From Actinomycetes bacterium (GTDB lineage: Bacteria > Actinomycetota > Actinomycetes > Streptosporangiales > Streptosporangiaceae), in NCBI GenBank assembly GCA_021793235.1, contig JAJYTD010000004.1:124001-188000 (forward strand): a stretch of DNA of 64,000 nucleotides, written 5' to 3'. The notes beneath the pieces were generated by a model. It did not search any database and was not told the origin of the DNA. It saw only the letters and a list, made by a program, of their open reading frames with translations. A program made the translations under genes and the position numbers. Positions 9,645 through 19,224 of the stretch are shown here, in pieces; the first letter of the stretch is position 1; each line of letters opens with the position of its first letter.

Positions 9645-9755
9645 GGGAGCGAGCCAAAGGGGCGCGCCGGTGTCTGGACTGAGGAGAACGCTGCGACCCC
9701 GGGGAGTGAGCCAAAGGGGCGCGCCGGTGTCTGGACTGAGGAGAACGCTGCGACC
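9645..9755. repeat. 57-bp-period tandem repeat, two copies
   Basis: Two nearly identical 54-bp blocks start at 9645 and 9702, a period of 57 bp (19 codons). Pieces of the same unit (GTGAGCCAAAGGGG and CGCCGGTGTCCGGAC) occur again at about 9390-9435, left of the foldback element. The period is a multiple of three, but no recognisable protein is encoded. Confidence 0.8.
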
Positions 9756-9761
9756 GAGGAA

Positions 9762-9986
9762 CGAGGGAGCGGCGGGCGACGAGGGAAGACACCGGCTTCA
9801 GGCGCCCCGGAGGTGAACGACCCAGAAAACACAGTACGAGGGAGCGGCGGGCGACGAGGGAAGGCACCGGCTTCAGGCGCCCCGGGGACGAATGACCCAG
9901 AAAACACGGTACGAGGGAGCGGCGGGCGACGAGGGAAGGCACCGGCTTCAGGCGCCCCGGAGATGAACGACCCAGAAAACACAGTA
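9762..9986. repeat. 75-bp tandem repeat, three copies, overlapping the iolD start
   Basis: Three direct repeats of exactly 75 bp occupy 9762-9836, 9837-9911 and 9912-9986 with only a few differences. Each ends with the bases that form the first codons of iolD (NDPENTV): copy 1 has a GTG, copy 2 has lost the start codon, and copy 3 carries the ATG at 9963. Because 75 is divisible by three, the repeats form an open in-frame 25-residue repeat upstream of IolD. They look like amplified copies of the gene's own 5' end and leader. Confidence 0.9.
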
Positions 9987-11852
9987 CGCCTGACCACCGC
10001 GCAGGCGCTGGTGCGGTTCCTGGCGGCACAGTACACCGAGCGCGACGGCGTCGAGCAGCGCCTGATCCCCGGTGTGTGGGGCATCTTCGGCCACGGCAAC
10101 GTCGCCGGTGTCGGCCAGGCGCTGCTGCAGGCCGCGACGACCGGTGCGGCCGATCTCCCCTACTACCTGGCCCGCAACGAACAGGGGATGGTGCACGCCG
10201 CGGTCGGGTTCGCGAAGATGCGCGACCGGTTGCAGACCTTGGCCTGCACCGCCTCGACCGGACCGGGCTCGACCAACATGGTCACCGGTGCGGCGCTGGC
10301 CACGACCAACCGCATCCCGGTGCTGCTGCTGCCCAGCGACATGTTCGCGACGCGGGTGCCCGACCCGGTGCTGCAGCAGTTGGAGGACCCCCGCGGCCAG
10401 GATGTGACGGTCAACGACGCACTGCGCCCGGTGTCGAAGTACTGGGATCGGATCGTCCGTCCGGAGCAGTTGATCCCGGCGGCCCTGGCCGCGATGCGGG
10501 TGCTCACCGACCAGGCGGAGACCGGGGCGGTGACCCTCTGCCTGCCGCAGGACGTGCAGGCCGAGGCCTTCGACTGGCCGGTGCGGTTCTTCCGCAGGCG
10601 CGTCTGGCACATCGACCGCCCGTTGCCGGAGCCGGCCGCACTGGCCCGCGCCGCGGCCGTGCTGCGCGGGGCCGAGCGGCCGCTGATCGTGGCCGGGGGC
10701 GGGGTCGTCTACTCCGGGGCGATGGCGGAGCTGCGGGCGTTCGCCGAGGCCACGGGCATCCCGGTGGCCGACACCCACGCCGGCAAGGGCGCGATCGCGT
10801 GGGACCACCCGTGCGCGGTCGGCGGTATCGGCTCCACCGGCACCAAGAGCGCCAACACCCTGGCCCGCGAGGCCGACGTGGTGCTGGGCATCGGCACCCG
10901 TTACAGCGATTTCACCACGGCCAGCCACACCGTCTTCGCCGATCCCGATGTGGCGTTCGTCAACCTCAATATCGCGCGGCTGGACGCGGCCAAGCACGCC
11001 GCCTGCCAGGTGGTCGCCGACGCGCGCACGGGCTTGGCGGCGCTGCGGCGGGAACTGGTCGGGTGGGAGGTCGATCCGGCCTACCGCGCCCGCACCCGCG
11101 ACTTGGCCGCGGAATGGGCCCGCATCACCGATGAGTGCTACTCCGCCGACCGCGGGCCGCTGCCCGCCCAGACGGCCGTGCTCGGCGCGCTCAACGAGAC
11201 CCTCGACGACCGCGACGTGGTGCTCAACGCGGCCGGGAGCATGCCCGGTGACCTGCAGATGCTGTGGCGTGCCCGGGACCCCAAGGCCTACCACGTCGAG
11301 TACGCCTACTCCTGCATGGGCTATGAGGTGGCCGGCGGAGTCGGAGTCAAGATGGCCGCCCCCGACCGCGACGTCGTCGTCCTGGTCGGCGACGGGTCCT
11401 ACCTGATGATGGCCCAGGAGATCGTCACCATGGTCGCCGAAGGCCTCAAGGTGATCATCGTCGTGGTGCAGAACCACGGGTTCGCCTCGATCGGGTCCTT
11501 GTCGGAGTCACTGGGCTCCCAGCGGTTCGGAACCAGGTACCGCTACCGCGACCAGGAGAGCGGGCTGCTCGACGGCGACGTGCTGCCCGTGGACCTCGCC
11601 GCCAACGCCGCCAGCCTCGGCGCCCAAGTGATCAGGGCCAACGGGATCGCGGAGTTCCGATCGGCGATCAAGCAGGCCAAGGCCGCCGCGGTCACCACCG
11701 TCGTGCACATCGAGACCGACATCTACGGTCCCAACCCGCCCTCCCACGCCTGGTGGGACGTGCCGGTGAGCGAGGTGTCCGACCTCGACAGCACGCGCGC
11801 GGCCCGCGCGGTCTACACCGACTCCAAGCGAACCCAGCGCCACTACCTGTGA
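9963..11852 (+). CDS. iolD: 3D-(3,5/4)-trihydroxycyclohexane-1,2-dione hydrolase (IolD)
   Basis: 629-residue ThDP-dependent enzyme of myo-inositol catabolism; it opens the ring of the diketo intermediate to 5-deoxy-glucuronate. Features are the N-terminal PYR domain (PYYLARNEQGMVHAAVGFAK), the central domain, and the PP domain with the ThDP motif GDGSYLMM ending in NHGFASIG. I start at ATG 9963 because the conserved N-terminus (LTTAQALVRFLAAQ) begins eight residues later; the frame is open upstream through tandem repeats, and no proper ribosome site precedes 9963 (GGAG abuts the ATG). iolA follows after 21 bp. Confidence 0.93.
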   Translation: MNDPENTVRLTTAQALVRFLAAQYTERDGVEQRLIPGVWGIFGHGNVAGVGQALLQAATTGAADLPYYLARNEQGMVHAAVGFAKMRDRLQTLACTASTGPGSTNMVTGAALATTNRIPVLLLPSDMFATRVPDPVLQQLEDPRGQDVTVNDALRPVSKYWDRIVRPEQLIPAALAAMRVLTDQAETGAVTLCLPQDVQAEAFDWPVRFFRRRVWHIDRPLPEPAALARAAAVLRGAERPLIVAGGGVVYSGAMAELRAFAEATGIPVADTHAGKGAIAWDHPCAVGGIGSTGTKSANTLAREADVVLGIGTRYSDFTTASHTVFADPDVAFVNLNIARLDAAKHAACQVVADARTGLAALRRELVGWEVDPAYRARTRDLAAEWARITDECYSADRGPLPAQTAVLGALNETLDDRDVVLNAAGSMPGDLQMLWRARDPKAYHVEYAYSCMGYEVAGGVGVKMAAPDRDVVVLVGDGSYLMMAQEIVTMVAEGLKVIIVVVQNHGFASIGSLSESLGSQRFGTRYRYRDQESGLLDGDVLPVDLAANAASLGAQVIRANGIAEFRSAIKQAKAAAVTTVVHIETDIYGPNPPSHAWWDVPVSEVSDLDSTRAARAVYTDSKRTQRHYL

Positions 11853-11873
11853 CGCCCCTTACGGAGGAAGAAC

Positions 11874-13370
11874 GTGAACACCATCCAGCACTGGATCAAC
11901 GGGGCCGCCACACCCGCCGGATCCACCCGCACCGCTCCGGTGTGGAACCCGGCAACGGGGGAGCAGCAGGCACAGGTACTGCTGGCCGATCCGGCCGATG
12001 TCGACACCGCCGTCTCCGCCGCCGCGAAGGCGTTCGAATCCTGGCGCGAGTCCTCGCTGACCACCCGCACCCGCGTCATGTTCCGGCTGCGCGAACTGCT
12101 CGTCGAGCACGAGGACGAACTGGCCCGGACCGTAGCCGCCGAGCACGGCAAGGTGGTCGACGACGCCCGGGGTGAGATCGTGCGCGGCCGTGAGGTCGTC
12201 GAGTACGCGTGCGGGATCATCAGCGCGCTCAAGGGCGGCTACTCCGACCAGGTCTCCACCGGAGTCGATTCCTTCTCGTTCCGCCAGCCCCTGGGTGTGG
12301 TCGCCGGGATCACCCCGTTCAACTTCCCGGTCATGGTGCCGCTGTGGATGCACCCCATCGCCATCGCCTGCGGCAACACCTTCGTGCTGAAGCCGAGCGA
12401 GCGCGACCCGTCGGCCTCGAACATCATGGCGCGGCTCTACGCCGAGGCGGGCCTGCCCGACGGTGTGTTCAACGTCGTGCACGGCGCCAAGCCGGCGGTC
12501 GACCGCCTCCTGGACCACCCCGATATCGAGGCCGTGTCCTTTGTCGGCTCCACCCCGATCGCCAGGTACGTGCACGAGAAGGCGACCGCGTCGGGCAAGC
12601 GTGTGCAGGCCCTGGGCGGCGCCAAGAACCACGCCGTGGTGCTCCCCGACGCCGACCTGGAGTTCGCCGCGAACCACCTCACCGCCGCCGCTTTCGGCTC
12701 CGCCGGGCAGCGCTGCATGGCGGTCTCCGCGGCGGTGGCCGTGGGCGGGGCGGCCGACGCCCTGATCCCGGTGCTGGCGGAGAAGGCCACGGCGGTCACG
12801 GTTGGTCCCGGGCAGGACCCTTCCAGCGAAATGGGGCCGGTCATCACCGCACAGGCCCGCGACCGCGTCGCCGGGTACGTGGCCTCGGGAGCCGAGGACG
12901 GTGCGGTGGTGGTCGTCGACGGTCGTGAACTGGCGGTGCCCGGCCACGAAGGCGGGTTCTTCATCGGCCCCACCCTGCTGGACCGGGTCACGCCCGAGAT
13001 GGGGGTCTACCGCGACGAGGTGTTCGGCCCGCTGCTGGTGGTCGTGCGCGCCGCGGATCTGGACGAGGCGATCGGACTCATCAACGCCAACCCCTACGGC
13101 AACGGCACGGCGATCTTCACCAGCGACGGCGAATCGGCCCGCAGGTTCCAGCGCGAGGTCAAGGTCGGCATGGTCGGGGTGAACGTGCCGATCCCCGTGC
13201 CGATGTCGCACTACTCCTTCGGCGGCTGGAAGGACTCGCTGTTCGGCGACACCCATATCCACGGTCCCGAAGGCGTCGGCTTCTACACCCGGGCCAAGGT
13301 CGTCACGAGCCGATGGCCGCACGTCGACCGGTCCGTCGAGGCCGCCTTCGACTTCCCCACCCACGGCTGA
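11874..13370 (+). CDS. iolA: CoA-acylating methylmalonate-semialdehyde dehydrogenase
   Basis: 498-residue aldehyde dehydrogenase superfamily member that converts malonate semialdehyde (from inositol) or methylmalonate semialdehyde (from valine) with CoA and NAD to acetyl-CoA or propionyl-CoA. The catalytic cysteine is near residue 281 in GSAGQRCM; ITPFNFPVMVPLWM and KNHAVVLPDAD are signature stretches of the MmsA/IolA subgroup. GGAGG lies seven to eleven bases before the GTG start. Its place between iolD and the iolE-like gene points to inositol breakdown as its main role. Confidence 0.93.
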   Translation: MNTIQHWINGAATPAGSTRTAPVWNPATGEQQAQVLLADPADVDTAVSAAAKAFESWRESSLTTRTRVMFRLRELLVEHEDELARTVAAEHGKVVDDARGEIVRGREVVEYACGIISALKGGYSDQVSTGVDSFSFRQPLGVVAGITPFNFPVMVPLWMHPIAIACGNTFVLKPSERDPSASNIMARLYAEAGLPDGVFNVVHGAKPAVDRLLDHPDIEAVSFVGSTPIARYVHEKATASGKRVQALGGAKNHAVVLPDADLEFAANHLTAAAFGSAGQRCMAVSAAVAVGGAADALIPVLAEKATAVTVGPGQDPSSEMGPVITAQARDRVAGYVASGAEDGAVVVVDGRELAVPGHEGGFFIGPTLLDRVTPEMGVYRDEVFGPLLVVVRAADLDEAIGLINANPYGNGTAIFTSDGESARRFQREVKVGMVGVNVPIPVPMSHYSFGGWKDSLFGDTHIHGPEGVGFYTRAKVVTSRWPHVDRSVEAAFDFPTHG

Positions 13371-13410
13371 CACCGCCCCACGCAGCGACGCGAATGAAAA
13401 GGAGACCCAG

Positions 13411-14322
13411 ATGACCGACAAACTGGTCCTCGGATCGGCACCGGACTCCTGGGGGGTGTGGTTCCCCGAGGACGAGCACCAGACGCCCTGGAACCGCTTC
13501 CTCGACGAACTCACCGAAGCCGGCTACGAGTGGCTCGAACTCGGCCCCTACGGCTACCTCCCCACCGACCCCCGGCAGCTCGCCGACGAGGTCGGCAAGA
13601 GGAACCTGAAGGTGTCCGGCGGCACCGTGTTCGGGGCCCTGCACCGTCCGGACGCCTGGGACGACATGCTCTCCACGGTCCGCAAGGTCGCCGAGCTGAC
13701 CGCGGCCGTGGGAGCGCACCACCTGGTGTTCATCCCGCCGATGTTCCGCGATGAGAAGACCTGGGAGTACATCGAGTCGCCGACTCTGGACGAGGAGGCG
13801 TGGAAGGCGCTGCACCGCGGTGCCAATGAACTCGGCAAAATCCTGCGCAACGACTACGACGTCCAGCTGTGCCTGCACTCCCACGCCGACAGCCACATCC
13901 AGACCCAGCCCGAGATCGAGCGGTTCCTCGACGGGACCGACCCCGAGCACGTCTCGCTGTGCCTGGACACCGGACACGTCGCCTACGGGGGCGGTGACGC
14001 CGTGGACCTGATCCGCCGCTACGCGGAACGCATCGGCTACGTGCACATCAAACAGATGGACCCCGATGTGCTCCGGCAGGTCGCCGAGGAGGACCTTTCC
14101 TTCGGAGAGGCGGTCAAGCGCGGTGTGTGCGTTGAGCCGCCGGCGGGCGAGCCCGCCCCCGCCTCGGTCATCGAGGCGCTGAACGAGGTCGACGCCCGGG
14201 TCTTCGTGATCGTCGAGCAGGACCTCTACCCGTGCGAACCCGATGTCCCGCTGCCCATCGCGCTGCGCACCCGGAAGTATCTGAACAGCTGCGGGCTGGG
14301 AGCCCGCTACCAGAAGGCGTGA
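13411..14322 (+). CDS. iolE: Sugar phosphate isomerase/epimerase, IolE-like (inosose dehydratase)
   Basis: 303-residue TIM-barrel of the AP-endonuclease-2 family. GSAPDSWGVWFP at the N-terminus, YEWLELGPYGYLP, HSHADSHIQTQ, CLDTGHVAYGGGD and YVHIKQMDP mark the metal-binding barrel of the IolE/IolI group. IolE dehydrates 2-keto-myo-inositol. Position after iolD and iolA supports that role, but the IolI or IolH isomerases share the fold, so the symbol is tentative. A GGAGA sequence precedes the ATG. Confidence 0.75.
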   Translation: MTDKLVLGSAPDSWGVWFPEDEHQTPWNRFLDELTEAGYEWLELGPYGYLPTDPRQLADEVGKRNLKVSGGTVFGALHRPDAWDDMLSTVRKVAELTAAVGAHHLVFIPPMFRDEKTWEYIESPTLDEEAWKALHRGANELGKILRNDYDVQLCLHSHADSHIQTQPEIERFLDGTDPEHVSLCLDTGHVAYGGGDAVDLIRRYAERIGYVHIKQMDPDVLRQVAEEDLSFGEAVKRGVCVEPPAGEPAPASVIEALNEVDARVFVIVEQDLYPCEPDVPLPIALRTRKYLNSCGLGARYQKA

Positions 14323-14507
14323 CCCGCCTCAGGGCGTGTCCGCCGAAATGATTCGGTGGATACTCCCCAGCCCCCGCCGGATCCGGGCCGAAGGCCCCCG
14401 CAGGCCACAAGCCCGCCGGAAGGCCCGGACCCTCGCCCGCCATAACACCTGCCACCTGCAGAAAGTATGTTCCATCCCCCTTCGCATTCTTCTGAGAGGT
14501 TCCCGAA

Positions 14508-15485
14508 ATGAACCGGTTCCGCAGACTCTCCCTCATCGCCGGGGCCGCGAGCCTCGCTCTGGCCGCCTCCGCCTGCAGCTCCCAGGGAGGCGCGCAGGAA
14601 GATGAGGCCGACGGCGTTGACATGCCGGAGCTGACCATCGCGATGATCACCCACCAGGTTCCCGGAGACACCTTCTGGGACCTGGTCCGCGCCGGCGCCG
14701 AGGACGCCGCGGCCAAGAGCAACATCACCCTGGAGTACTCCTCCGACCCCGAGGCCGCCAAGCAGGCGACCCTCATCCAGACCGCGATCGACAAGGAGGT
14801 CGACGGCATCGCGATCACCCTGGCCAAGCCGGACGCGCTGCAAGAGGTGATCGACAAGGCCAACGACGCCGGCATTCCGGTGGTGGGCCTCAACGCGGGC
14901 ATCGAACACTGGGAGGAGGCCGGCCTCACGGAGTACTTCGGTGCCGATGAGACCCTCGCCGGCGAGGCGTTCGGCGAACGGCTGACCGAGGTGGGGGCGG
15001 AAAAGGCGCTGTGCGTGATCCACGAGCAGGGCCATGTCGCGCTGGAGACCCGCTGCAAGTCCCTCGCCGAGACCTTCGAGGGCGACTCGGAGACCCTCTA
15101 CGTCGACGGAGCCAGCATGCCCGACGTCAAGTCCGGCATCACCTCCAAACTCCAGGAGGACGACGAGATCGACTACGTCGCCACGCTGGGCGCCCCGTAT
15201 GCGATGTCCGCGATCGACGCGGTGAGCGAGGCCGAAAGCGACGCCAAGATCGCCACCTTCGACACCAACAAGGACCTTGTCGGCGCGGTCCAGGACGGCC
15301 ACATCGAATGGGCGATCGACCAGCAGCCCTACCTGCAGGGGTACCTGGCCGTGGACGGGCTGTGGCTCTACAACACCAACGGCAACGTCTCCGGCGGTGG
15401 TCAGCCGGTGCTGACCGGACCGAGCTTCATCGACGAGACCAACATCGACTCCGTGGCCGAGTACGCGGAGAAGGGGACCCGGTGA
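14508..15485 (+). CDS. Sugar ABC transporter substrate-binding lipoprotein
   Basis: 325 residues. The signal peptide ends in a lipobox (LAASAC, lipid-anchored Cys near residue 23), followed by a periplasmic-binding type 1 domain of the ribose/inositol class (VPGDTFWDLVRAGAEDAAAK, IDKEVDGIAITLAKPDALQEVIDKANDAGIPVVGLN, DQQPYLQGYLAVDGL). It is the first gene of a binding protein-permease-ATPase set with gaps of 7 bp each, following the iol genes by 185 bp. The likely ligand is myo-inositol or a related cyclitol, inferred only from context. The 185-bp gap holds no gene. Confidence 0.9.
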   Translation: MNRFRRLSLIAGAASLALAASACSSQGGAQEDEADGVDMPELTIAMITHQVPGDTFWDLVRAGAEDAAAKSNITLEYSSDPEAAKQATLIQTAIDKEVDGIAITLAKPDALQEVIDKANDAGIPVVGLNAGIEHWEEAGLTEYFGADETLAGEAFGERLTEVGAEKALCVIHEQGHVALETRCKSLAETFEGDSETLYVDGASMPDVKSGITSKLQEDDEIDYVATLGAPYAMSAIDAVSEAESDAKIATFDTNKDLVGAVQDGHIEWAIDQQPYLQGYLAVDGLWLYNTNGNVSGGGQPVLTGPSFIDETNIDSVAEYAEKGTR

Positions 15486-15492
15486 GTCATCG

Positions 15493-16560
15493 ATGAGCCA
15501 GACACTGACCGCGAAAGCACCCGCTTCGGGGGGCGGCGACTCCGAGAAGACCCTCAGAGTCGGTCGGCGCTCCCTGCTGTGGCGCTTCCTCGCCCGGCCA
15601 GAAGTCGGCTCGCTGATCGGCGCCGTCGTCGTGTTCGCTGTGTTCTTCACGGTGGCGGCGCCGTTCCGGCAGGCATCGTCGTTCTCGACGGTGCTGTACG
15701 CGAGCTCGACGATCGGCATCATGGCCGTGGCCGTGGCACTGCTGATGATCGGTGGGGAGTTCGACCTGTCCGCCGGTGTCGCGGTGATCACCTCGGCACT
15801 GACGGCCGGGATCGTCAGCTTCCAGCTCTCGCTCAACGTGTGGGCGGGCGCGGGGCTGGCCCTCGTGGTGTCACTGGCCATCGGATTCCTCAACGGGTGG
15901 ATCCTGATCCGCACGAAGCTGCCCAGCTTCCTGGTGACACTGTCGATGTTTCTGATGCTGCAGGGCCTCAACATCGCCGTGACCAAGATGATCACCGGCA
16001 GCGTGTCCACCGACAGCATCAACGACATGGACGGGTTCGACTCAGCGCGGGCGGTCTTCGCCTCCGACATTCCCATCGGGCCCGTCAACGTCCGGATCAC
16101 CGTGCTGTGGTGGCTGCTGTTCGCCGCCATCGCCACATGGGTGCTGGCCCGCACCCGGGTGGGCAACTGGATCTATGCCGTCGGGGGCAGCGCCGAAAGC
16201 GCCCGCGCCGTCGGAGTCCCGGTCGCCAAGGTCAAGATCGGCCTGTTCATGACCGTCGGGTTCTTCGCCTGGTTCAGCGGGATGCACCTGCTGTTCGCCT
16301 CCGGCGTCCAGCAGTCCGGTGAGGGCGTGGGCAACGAACTGCTCTACATCATGGCCGCGGTGGTCGGCGGCTGTCTGCTCACCGGCGGCTACGGCACCGT
16401 GGTCGGCGCGGTCATCGGTGCCTTCATCTACGGCATGACCAGGCAGGGCATCGTCTACGCCGGCTGGGACAACAACTGGATCATGTTCTTCGTCGGAGCG
16501 ATGCTGCTGCTGGCCGTCGTCGTCAACATGTGGGTCCGCACCCAGACGAGTAAGAGGTGA
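15493..16560 (+). CDS. Sugar ABC transporter permease (RbsC family)
   Basis: 355-residue integral membrane protein with about eight to ten hydrophobic segments, starting with [39 protein letters not shown] and the EAA-like [21 protein letters not shown] are typical of the ribose/xylose/inositol permease family. It forms the translocation channel with the ATPase encoded 7 bp downstream. Confidence 0.9.
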   Translation: MSQTLTAKAPASGGGDSEKTLRVGRRSLLWRFLARPEVGSLIGAVVVFAVFFTVAAPFRQASSFSTVLYASSTIGIMAVAVALLMIGGEFDLSAGVAVITSALTAGIVSFQLSLNVWAGAGLALVVSLAIGFLNGWILIRTKLPSFLVTLSMFLMLQGLNIAVTKMITGSVSTDSINDMDGFDSARAVFASDIPIGPVNVRITVLWWLLFAAIATWVLARTRVGNWIYAVGGSAESARAVGVPVAKVKIGLFMTVGFFAWFSGMHLLFASGVQQSGEGVGNELLYIMAAVVGGCLLTGGYGTVVGAVIGAFIYGMTRQGIVYAGWDNNWIMFFVGAMLLLAVVVNMWVRTQTSKR

Positions 16561-16567
16561 GCATGAG

Positions 16568-17461
16568 GTGAGCACGATGACGGATACCCCCGCGGCGGCC
16601 CCGGATAAGGACACCGGCCGACAGCCGGTACTGGAGCTCCGCGATGTCGGCAAGTCCTTCGGCAACATCCGGGCGCTGTCCGGGATCAACCTGAAGGTCG
16701 GCGCGGAAGAGGTCACCTGCATCCTCGGCGACAACGGAGCGGGCAAGTCCACCCTCATCAAGATCATCGCGGGTCTGTACCCGCCGACCGAGGGCGCGTA
16801 CCTGGTGGACGGCGGACCGGTGGCCTTCACGTCGCCGCGCGAGGCACTGGACCGCGGAATCGCCACCGTCTACCAGGACCTGGCGATGGTGCCGCTCATG
16901 CCGGTGTGGCGCAACTTCTTCCTCGGTTCGGAGATCCGTACCGGTTTCGGCCCCTTCCGCATGCTGGACGTGCGCAGGATGCGCCGTATCGCCGACGAGG
17001 AACTGAAGAAGATGGGCATCGACCTGCCCGACATCGACGCGCCCGTGGCCAACCTCTCCGGTGGTCAGCGGCAGGTCGTGGCGATCGCCCGCGCGGTCTA
17101 CTTCGGTGCCCGCGTACTGATCCTGGACGAGCCCACCGCCGCGCTCGGTGTCAAGCAGTCCGGGGTGGTGCTCAAGTACATCAAGGCCGCGCGGGAGGCC
17201 GGGCTCGGCGTCATCTTCATTACGCACAACCCGCACCACGCGTACATGGTCGGTGACCACTTCGTGGTGATCAAGCTCGGCCGGATGGAACTGGACGCGC
17301 CGCGCTCCGCGCTCTCCTTGGACGACCTCGCCCACCACATGGCCGGCGGAGCTGAGCTCGACGCTTTGCAGCACGAGCTCAAGCAGGACCAGCCCGCCCC
17401 GGCCGCTGCGCGGCAGGGCGCCGAGCCCGGTGCGGCTACCCCCGTTGCGCAAGAGGAGTGA
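16568..17461 (+). CDS. Sugar ABC transporter ATP-binding protein, single-domain
   Basis: 297 residues. Walker [10 protein letters not shown], signature LSGGQRQ, Walker B VLILDEPT and the switch His in FITHNPHH are present. RbsA-type ATPases usually contain two tandem ATPase domains; this one has a single domain, as in the FrcA/inositol-type importers, and would act as a homodimer. The last 40 residues are Ala/Pro/Gln-rich. GTG 16568 or ATG 16577 may be the start. Confidence 0.9.
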   Translation: MSTMTDTPAAAPDKDTGRQPVLELRDVGKSFGNIRALSGINLKVGAEEVTCILGDNGAGKSTLIKIIAGLYPPTEGAYLVDGGPVAFTSPREALDRGIATVYQDLAMVPLMPVWRNFFLGSEIRTGFGPFRMLDVRRMRRIADEELKKMGIDLPDIDAPVANLSGGQRQVVAIARAVYFGARVLILDEPTAALGVKQSGVVLKYIKAAREAGLGVIFITHNPHHAYMVGDHFVVIKLGRMELDAPRSALSLDDLAHHMAGGAELDALQHELKQDQPAPAAARQGAEPGAATPVAQEE

Positions 17462-17471
17462 CGATGGCCGT

Positions 17472-17488
17472 CCGGCGCTCTGCGCCGG
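17472..17488 (+). terminator. Possible terminator hairpin after the inositol transporter operon
   Basis: CCGGCGC-TCT-GCGCCGG forms a 7-bp stem 10 bases after the ATPase stop. It is followed by A and G rather than T, so termination is uncertain. Confidence 0.35.
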
Positions 17489-17619
17489 AAAAGGGGGCCG
17501 AGGCCGCCGTTGGTCCGTACCTGTTCCGCGGCCTGCCTGCCGTGTGCCCGGAACCGGTCTGGAATTCACACCGAACCTCGTTCTAGTGTACGGCGGTGCG
17601 AGTCTGTAAAGTGCGGCGC

Positions 17620-18393
17620 ATGGAGCTGAATGGAGTTGCCGCCCTCGTATCCGGCGGCGCAAGCGGGCTGGGCGAGGCCACCGCCAAGGAACTGGCCTCC
17701 GCCGGTGCCACCGTTGTCATCGCCGACCTTGACGCCGAGCGCGGCGAAGCGCTGGCCAAGGAGGTCGGGGGCGTTTTCGCGGCCACCGACGTGTCGGACG
17801 AGAACCAGGTCGAGGCCGCCGTGCAGGCCGCCGTCGACACCGGGAAACCCCTGCGCGTGGCCGTGTCCTGCGCCGGTATCGGCTGGGCGACACGCACGGT
17901 CGACCGTGCCGGCCAACCGCACGACCTCGCCGGCTACAAGAAGGTCATCGACGTCAACCTGATCGGCACGTTCAACGTGGTGCGCCTGGCCGCCGCAGCG
18001 ATGGCCAAGACCGATCCGATCAACGAGGACGGCGAGCGCGGTGCGATCGTCAACACCGCCTCACTCGCCGGAATCGAAGGCCAGATCGGACAGATCGCCT
18101 ACTCGTCGTCCAAGGGCGGCATCATCGGCATGACCGTCCCTGCCGCGCGCGACCTCGCCGCGATCGGCGTGCGGGTGAACACCGTCGCTCCGGGCATCCT
18201 CGACACCCCTATTTACGGGCAGGGCCCCGAATCCGAGGCGTTCAAGGAGCGTCTGGCCGCGCCCGTCCCGTTCCCCAAGCGCCTGGGCACCGCCGCCGAG
18301 TTCGGCAGGCTGGTCCGCTCGCTGCTGGAGATCAGCTACATCAACGCCGAGGTCGTCCGCATCGACGGCGGCCTGCGCATGCAGCCGAAGTAG
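17620..18393 (+). CDS. Short-chain dehydrogenase (17-beta-HSD10/3-hydroxyacyl-CoA dehydrogenase type)
   Basis: 257-residue SDR. The nucleotide motif [16 protein letters not shown], the [10 protein letters not shown] segment and the catalytic NTASLAG...AYSSSKGG set are intact. The insertion [17 protein letters not shown] and the ending [14 protein letters not shown] are those of type-10 3-hydroxyacyl-CoA dehydrogenases, which oxidise short-chain 3-hydroxyacyl-CoA with NAD. It is followed after 10 bp by a crotonase, which supports a beta-oxidation step. ATG 17620 has no clear ribosome site; GTG 17596 is an alternative. Confidence 0.88.
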   Translation: MELNGVAALVSGGASGLGEATAKELASAGATVVIADLDAERGEALAKEVGGVFAATDVSDENQVEAAVQAAVDTGKPLRVAVSCAGIGWATRTVDRAGQPHDLAGYKKVIDVNLIGTFNVVRLAAAAMAKTDPINEDGERGAIVNTASLAGIEGQIGQIAYSSSKGGIIGMTVPAARDLAAIGVRVNTVAPGILDTPIYGQGPESEAFKERLAAPVPFPKRLGTAAEFGRLVRSLLEISYINAEVVRIDGGLRMQPK

Positions 18394-18403
18394 GGGGTCG
18401 GCC

Positions 18404-19162
18404 ATGGAGGTGCTCTACACGGCCGAGGACGGCGTCGCCGTCATCACGATCAACCGGCCCGAGGCCAAGAACGCCGTCAACGCCGCGGTGGCCGCGGGGA
18501 TCGCCGAAGCCCTGGACGACCTGGATGCGCGGGCCGATCTGACCGTCGGCATCATCACCGGCGCCGGCGGGACCTTCTGCGCGGGAATGGACCTGAAGGC
18601 CTTCATGCAGGGCGAGGTGCCCGTCGTCGAAGGGCGCGGGTTCGCCGGGTTCGCCCAGCGCCCGCCGCAGAAGCCGCTGATCGCGGCGGTGGAGGGCTAC
18701 GCCCTTGCGGGCGGCTTCGAAACCGTGCTGGCCTGCGACCTGGTGGTGGCCGCCGAGGATGCCAAGTTCGGCATCCCCGAGGTCAAGCGCGGCCTGGTCG
18801 CGGCCGGTGGTGGGCTGCTGCGGCTGCAGCACCGGATCCCGCGCAATATCGCCATGGAGTTCGCCCTCACCGGCGACTTCGTGGCGGCACCCCGGATGGC
18901 CGAGCTGGGGCTGGTCAACGAGGTCACCCCGAGCGGCGGAGCCCTTGAGGGTGCCAAGGCGCTGGCCGGGCGGGTGGCGGCCAACGCCCCGATGTCGGTC
19001 CGGGTCTCCAAGCAGGTCATCGCAGAATCCGACGACTGGTCCGCCGATGAGATGTGGGCCGAGCAGGACGAGCGCACCGGCCCGGTCTTCACCAGCCATG
19101 ACGCCATGGAGGGTGCCGCGGCCTTCGCTGAGAAGCGCCGGCCCGAGTGGAAGGGCCGATGA
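18404..19162 (+). CDS. Enoyl-CoA hydratase/isomerase family protein (crotonase)
   Basis: 252-residue crotonase-fold protein that hydrates trans-2-enoyl-CoA or carries out a related reaction. GAGGTFCAGMDLKAF provides the first oxyanion-hole segment and AVEGYALAGGFETVLACDLVVAAEDAKFGIPEV the second with the catalytic region. It lies 10 bp after the SDR gene, so the two would catalyse consecutive steps of fatty or branched acyl-CoA oxidation. A strong hairpin follows the gene. Confidence 0.88.
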   Translation: MEVLYTAEDGVAVITINRPEAKNAVNAAVAAGIAEALDDLDARADLTVGIITGAGGTFCAGMDLKAFMQGEVPVVEGRGFAGFAQRPPQKPLIAAVEGYALAGGFETVLACDLVVAAEDAKFGIPEVKRGLVAAGGGLLRLQHRIPRNIAMEFALTGDFVAAPRMAELGLVNEVTPSGGALEGAKALAGRVAANAPMSVRVSKQVIAESDDWSADEMWAEQDERTGPVFTSHDAMEGAAAFAEKRRPEWKGR

Positions 19163-19195
19163 AGGGCCGATAGGGTCCGTGCGGGCCCAGTGACG

Positions 19196-19224
19196 GGGCG
19201 CCCCCTCTGGCGAGGCGGGCGCCC
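19196..19224 (+). terminator. Rho-independent-type terminator of the SDR-crotonase pair
   Basis: GGGCGCCC at 19196 pairs with GGGCGCCC at 19217-19224, extended by CCTC/GAGG with one bulged C and a TGGC loop. TTT follows. It stands 33 bases after the crotonase stop. Confidence 0.65.

Noticed and set aside
9351-9962. In-frame N-terminal extension of iolD
   Set aside because: It runs through the foldback element and tandem repeats, gives a low-complexity protein and has no counterpart in IolD proteins; I keep the possibility of translation from the repeats as a finding only.
11859-13514. Minus-strand open frame of about 551 codons
   Set aside because: Antisense to iolA, whose product is a full-length recognised enzyme.
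14307-16166. Minus-strand open frame of about 619 codons
   Set aside because: It lies opposite the binding protein and permease genes, which have complete domains and ribosome sites.
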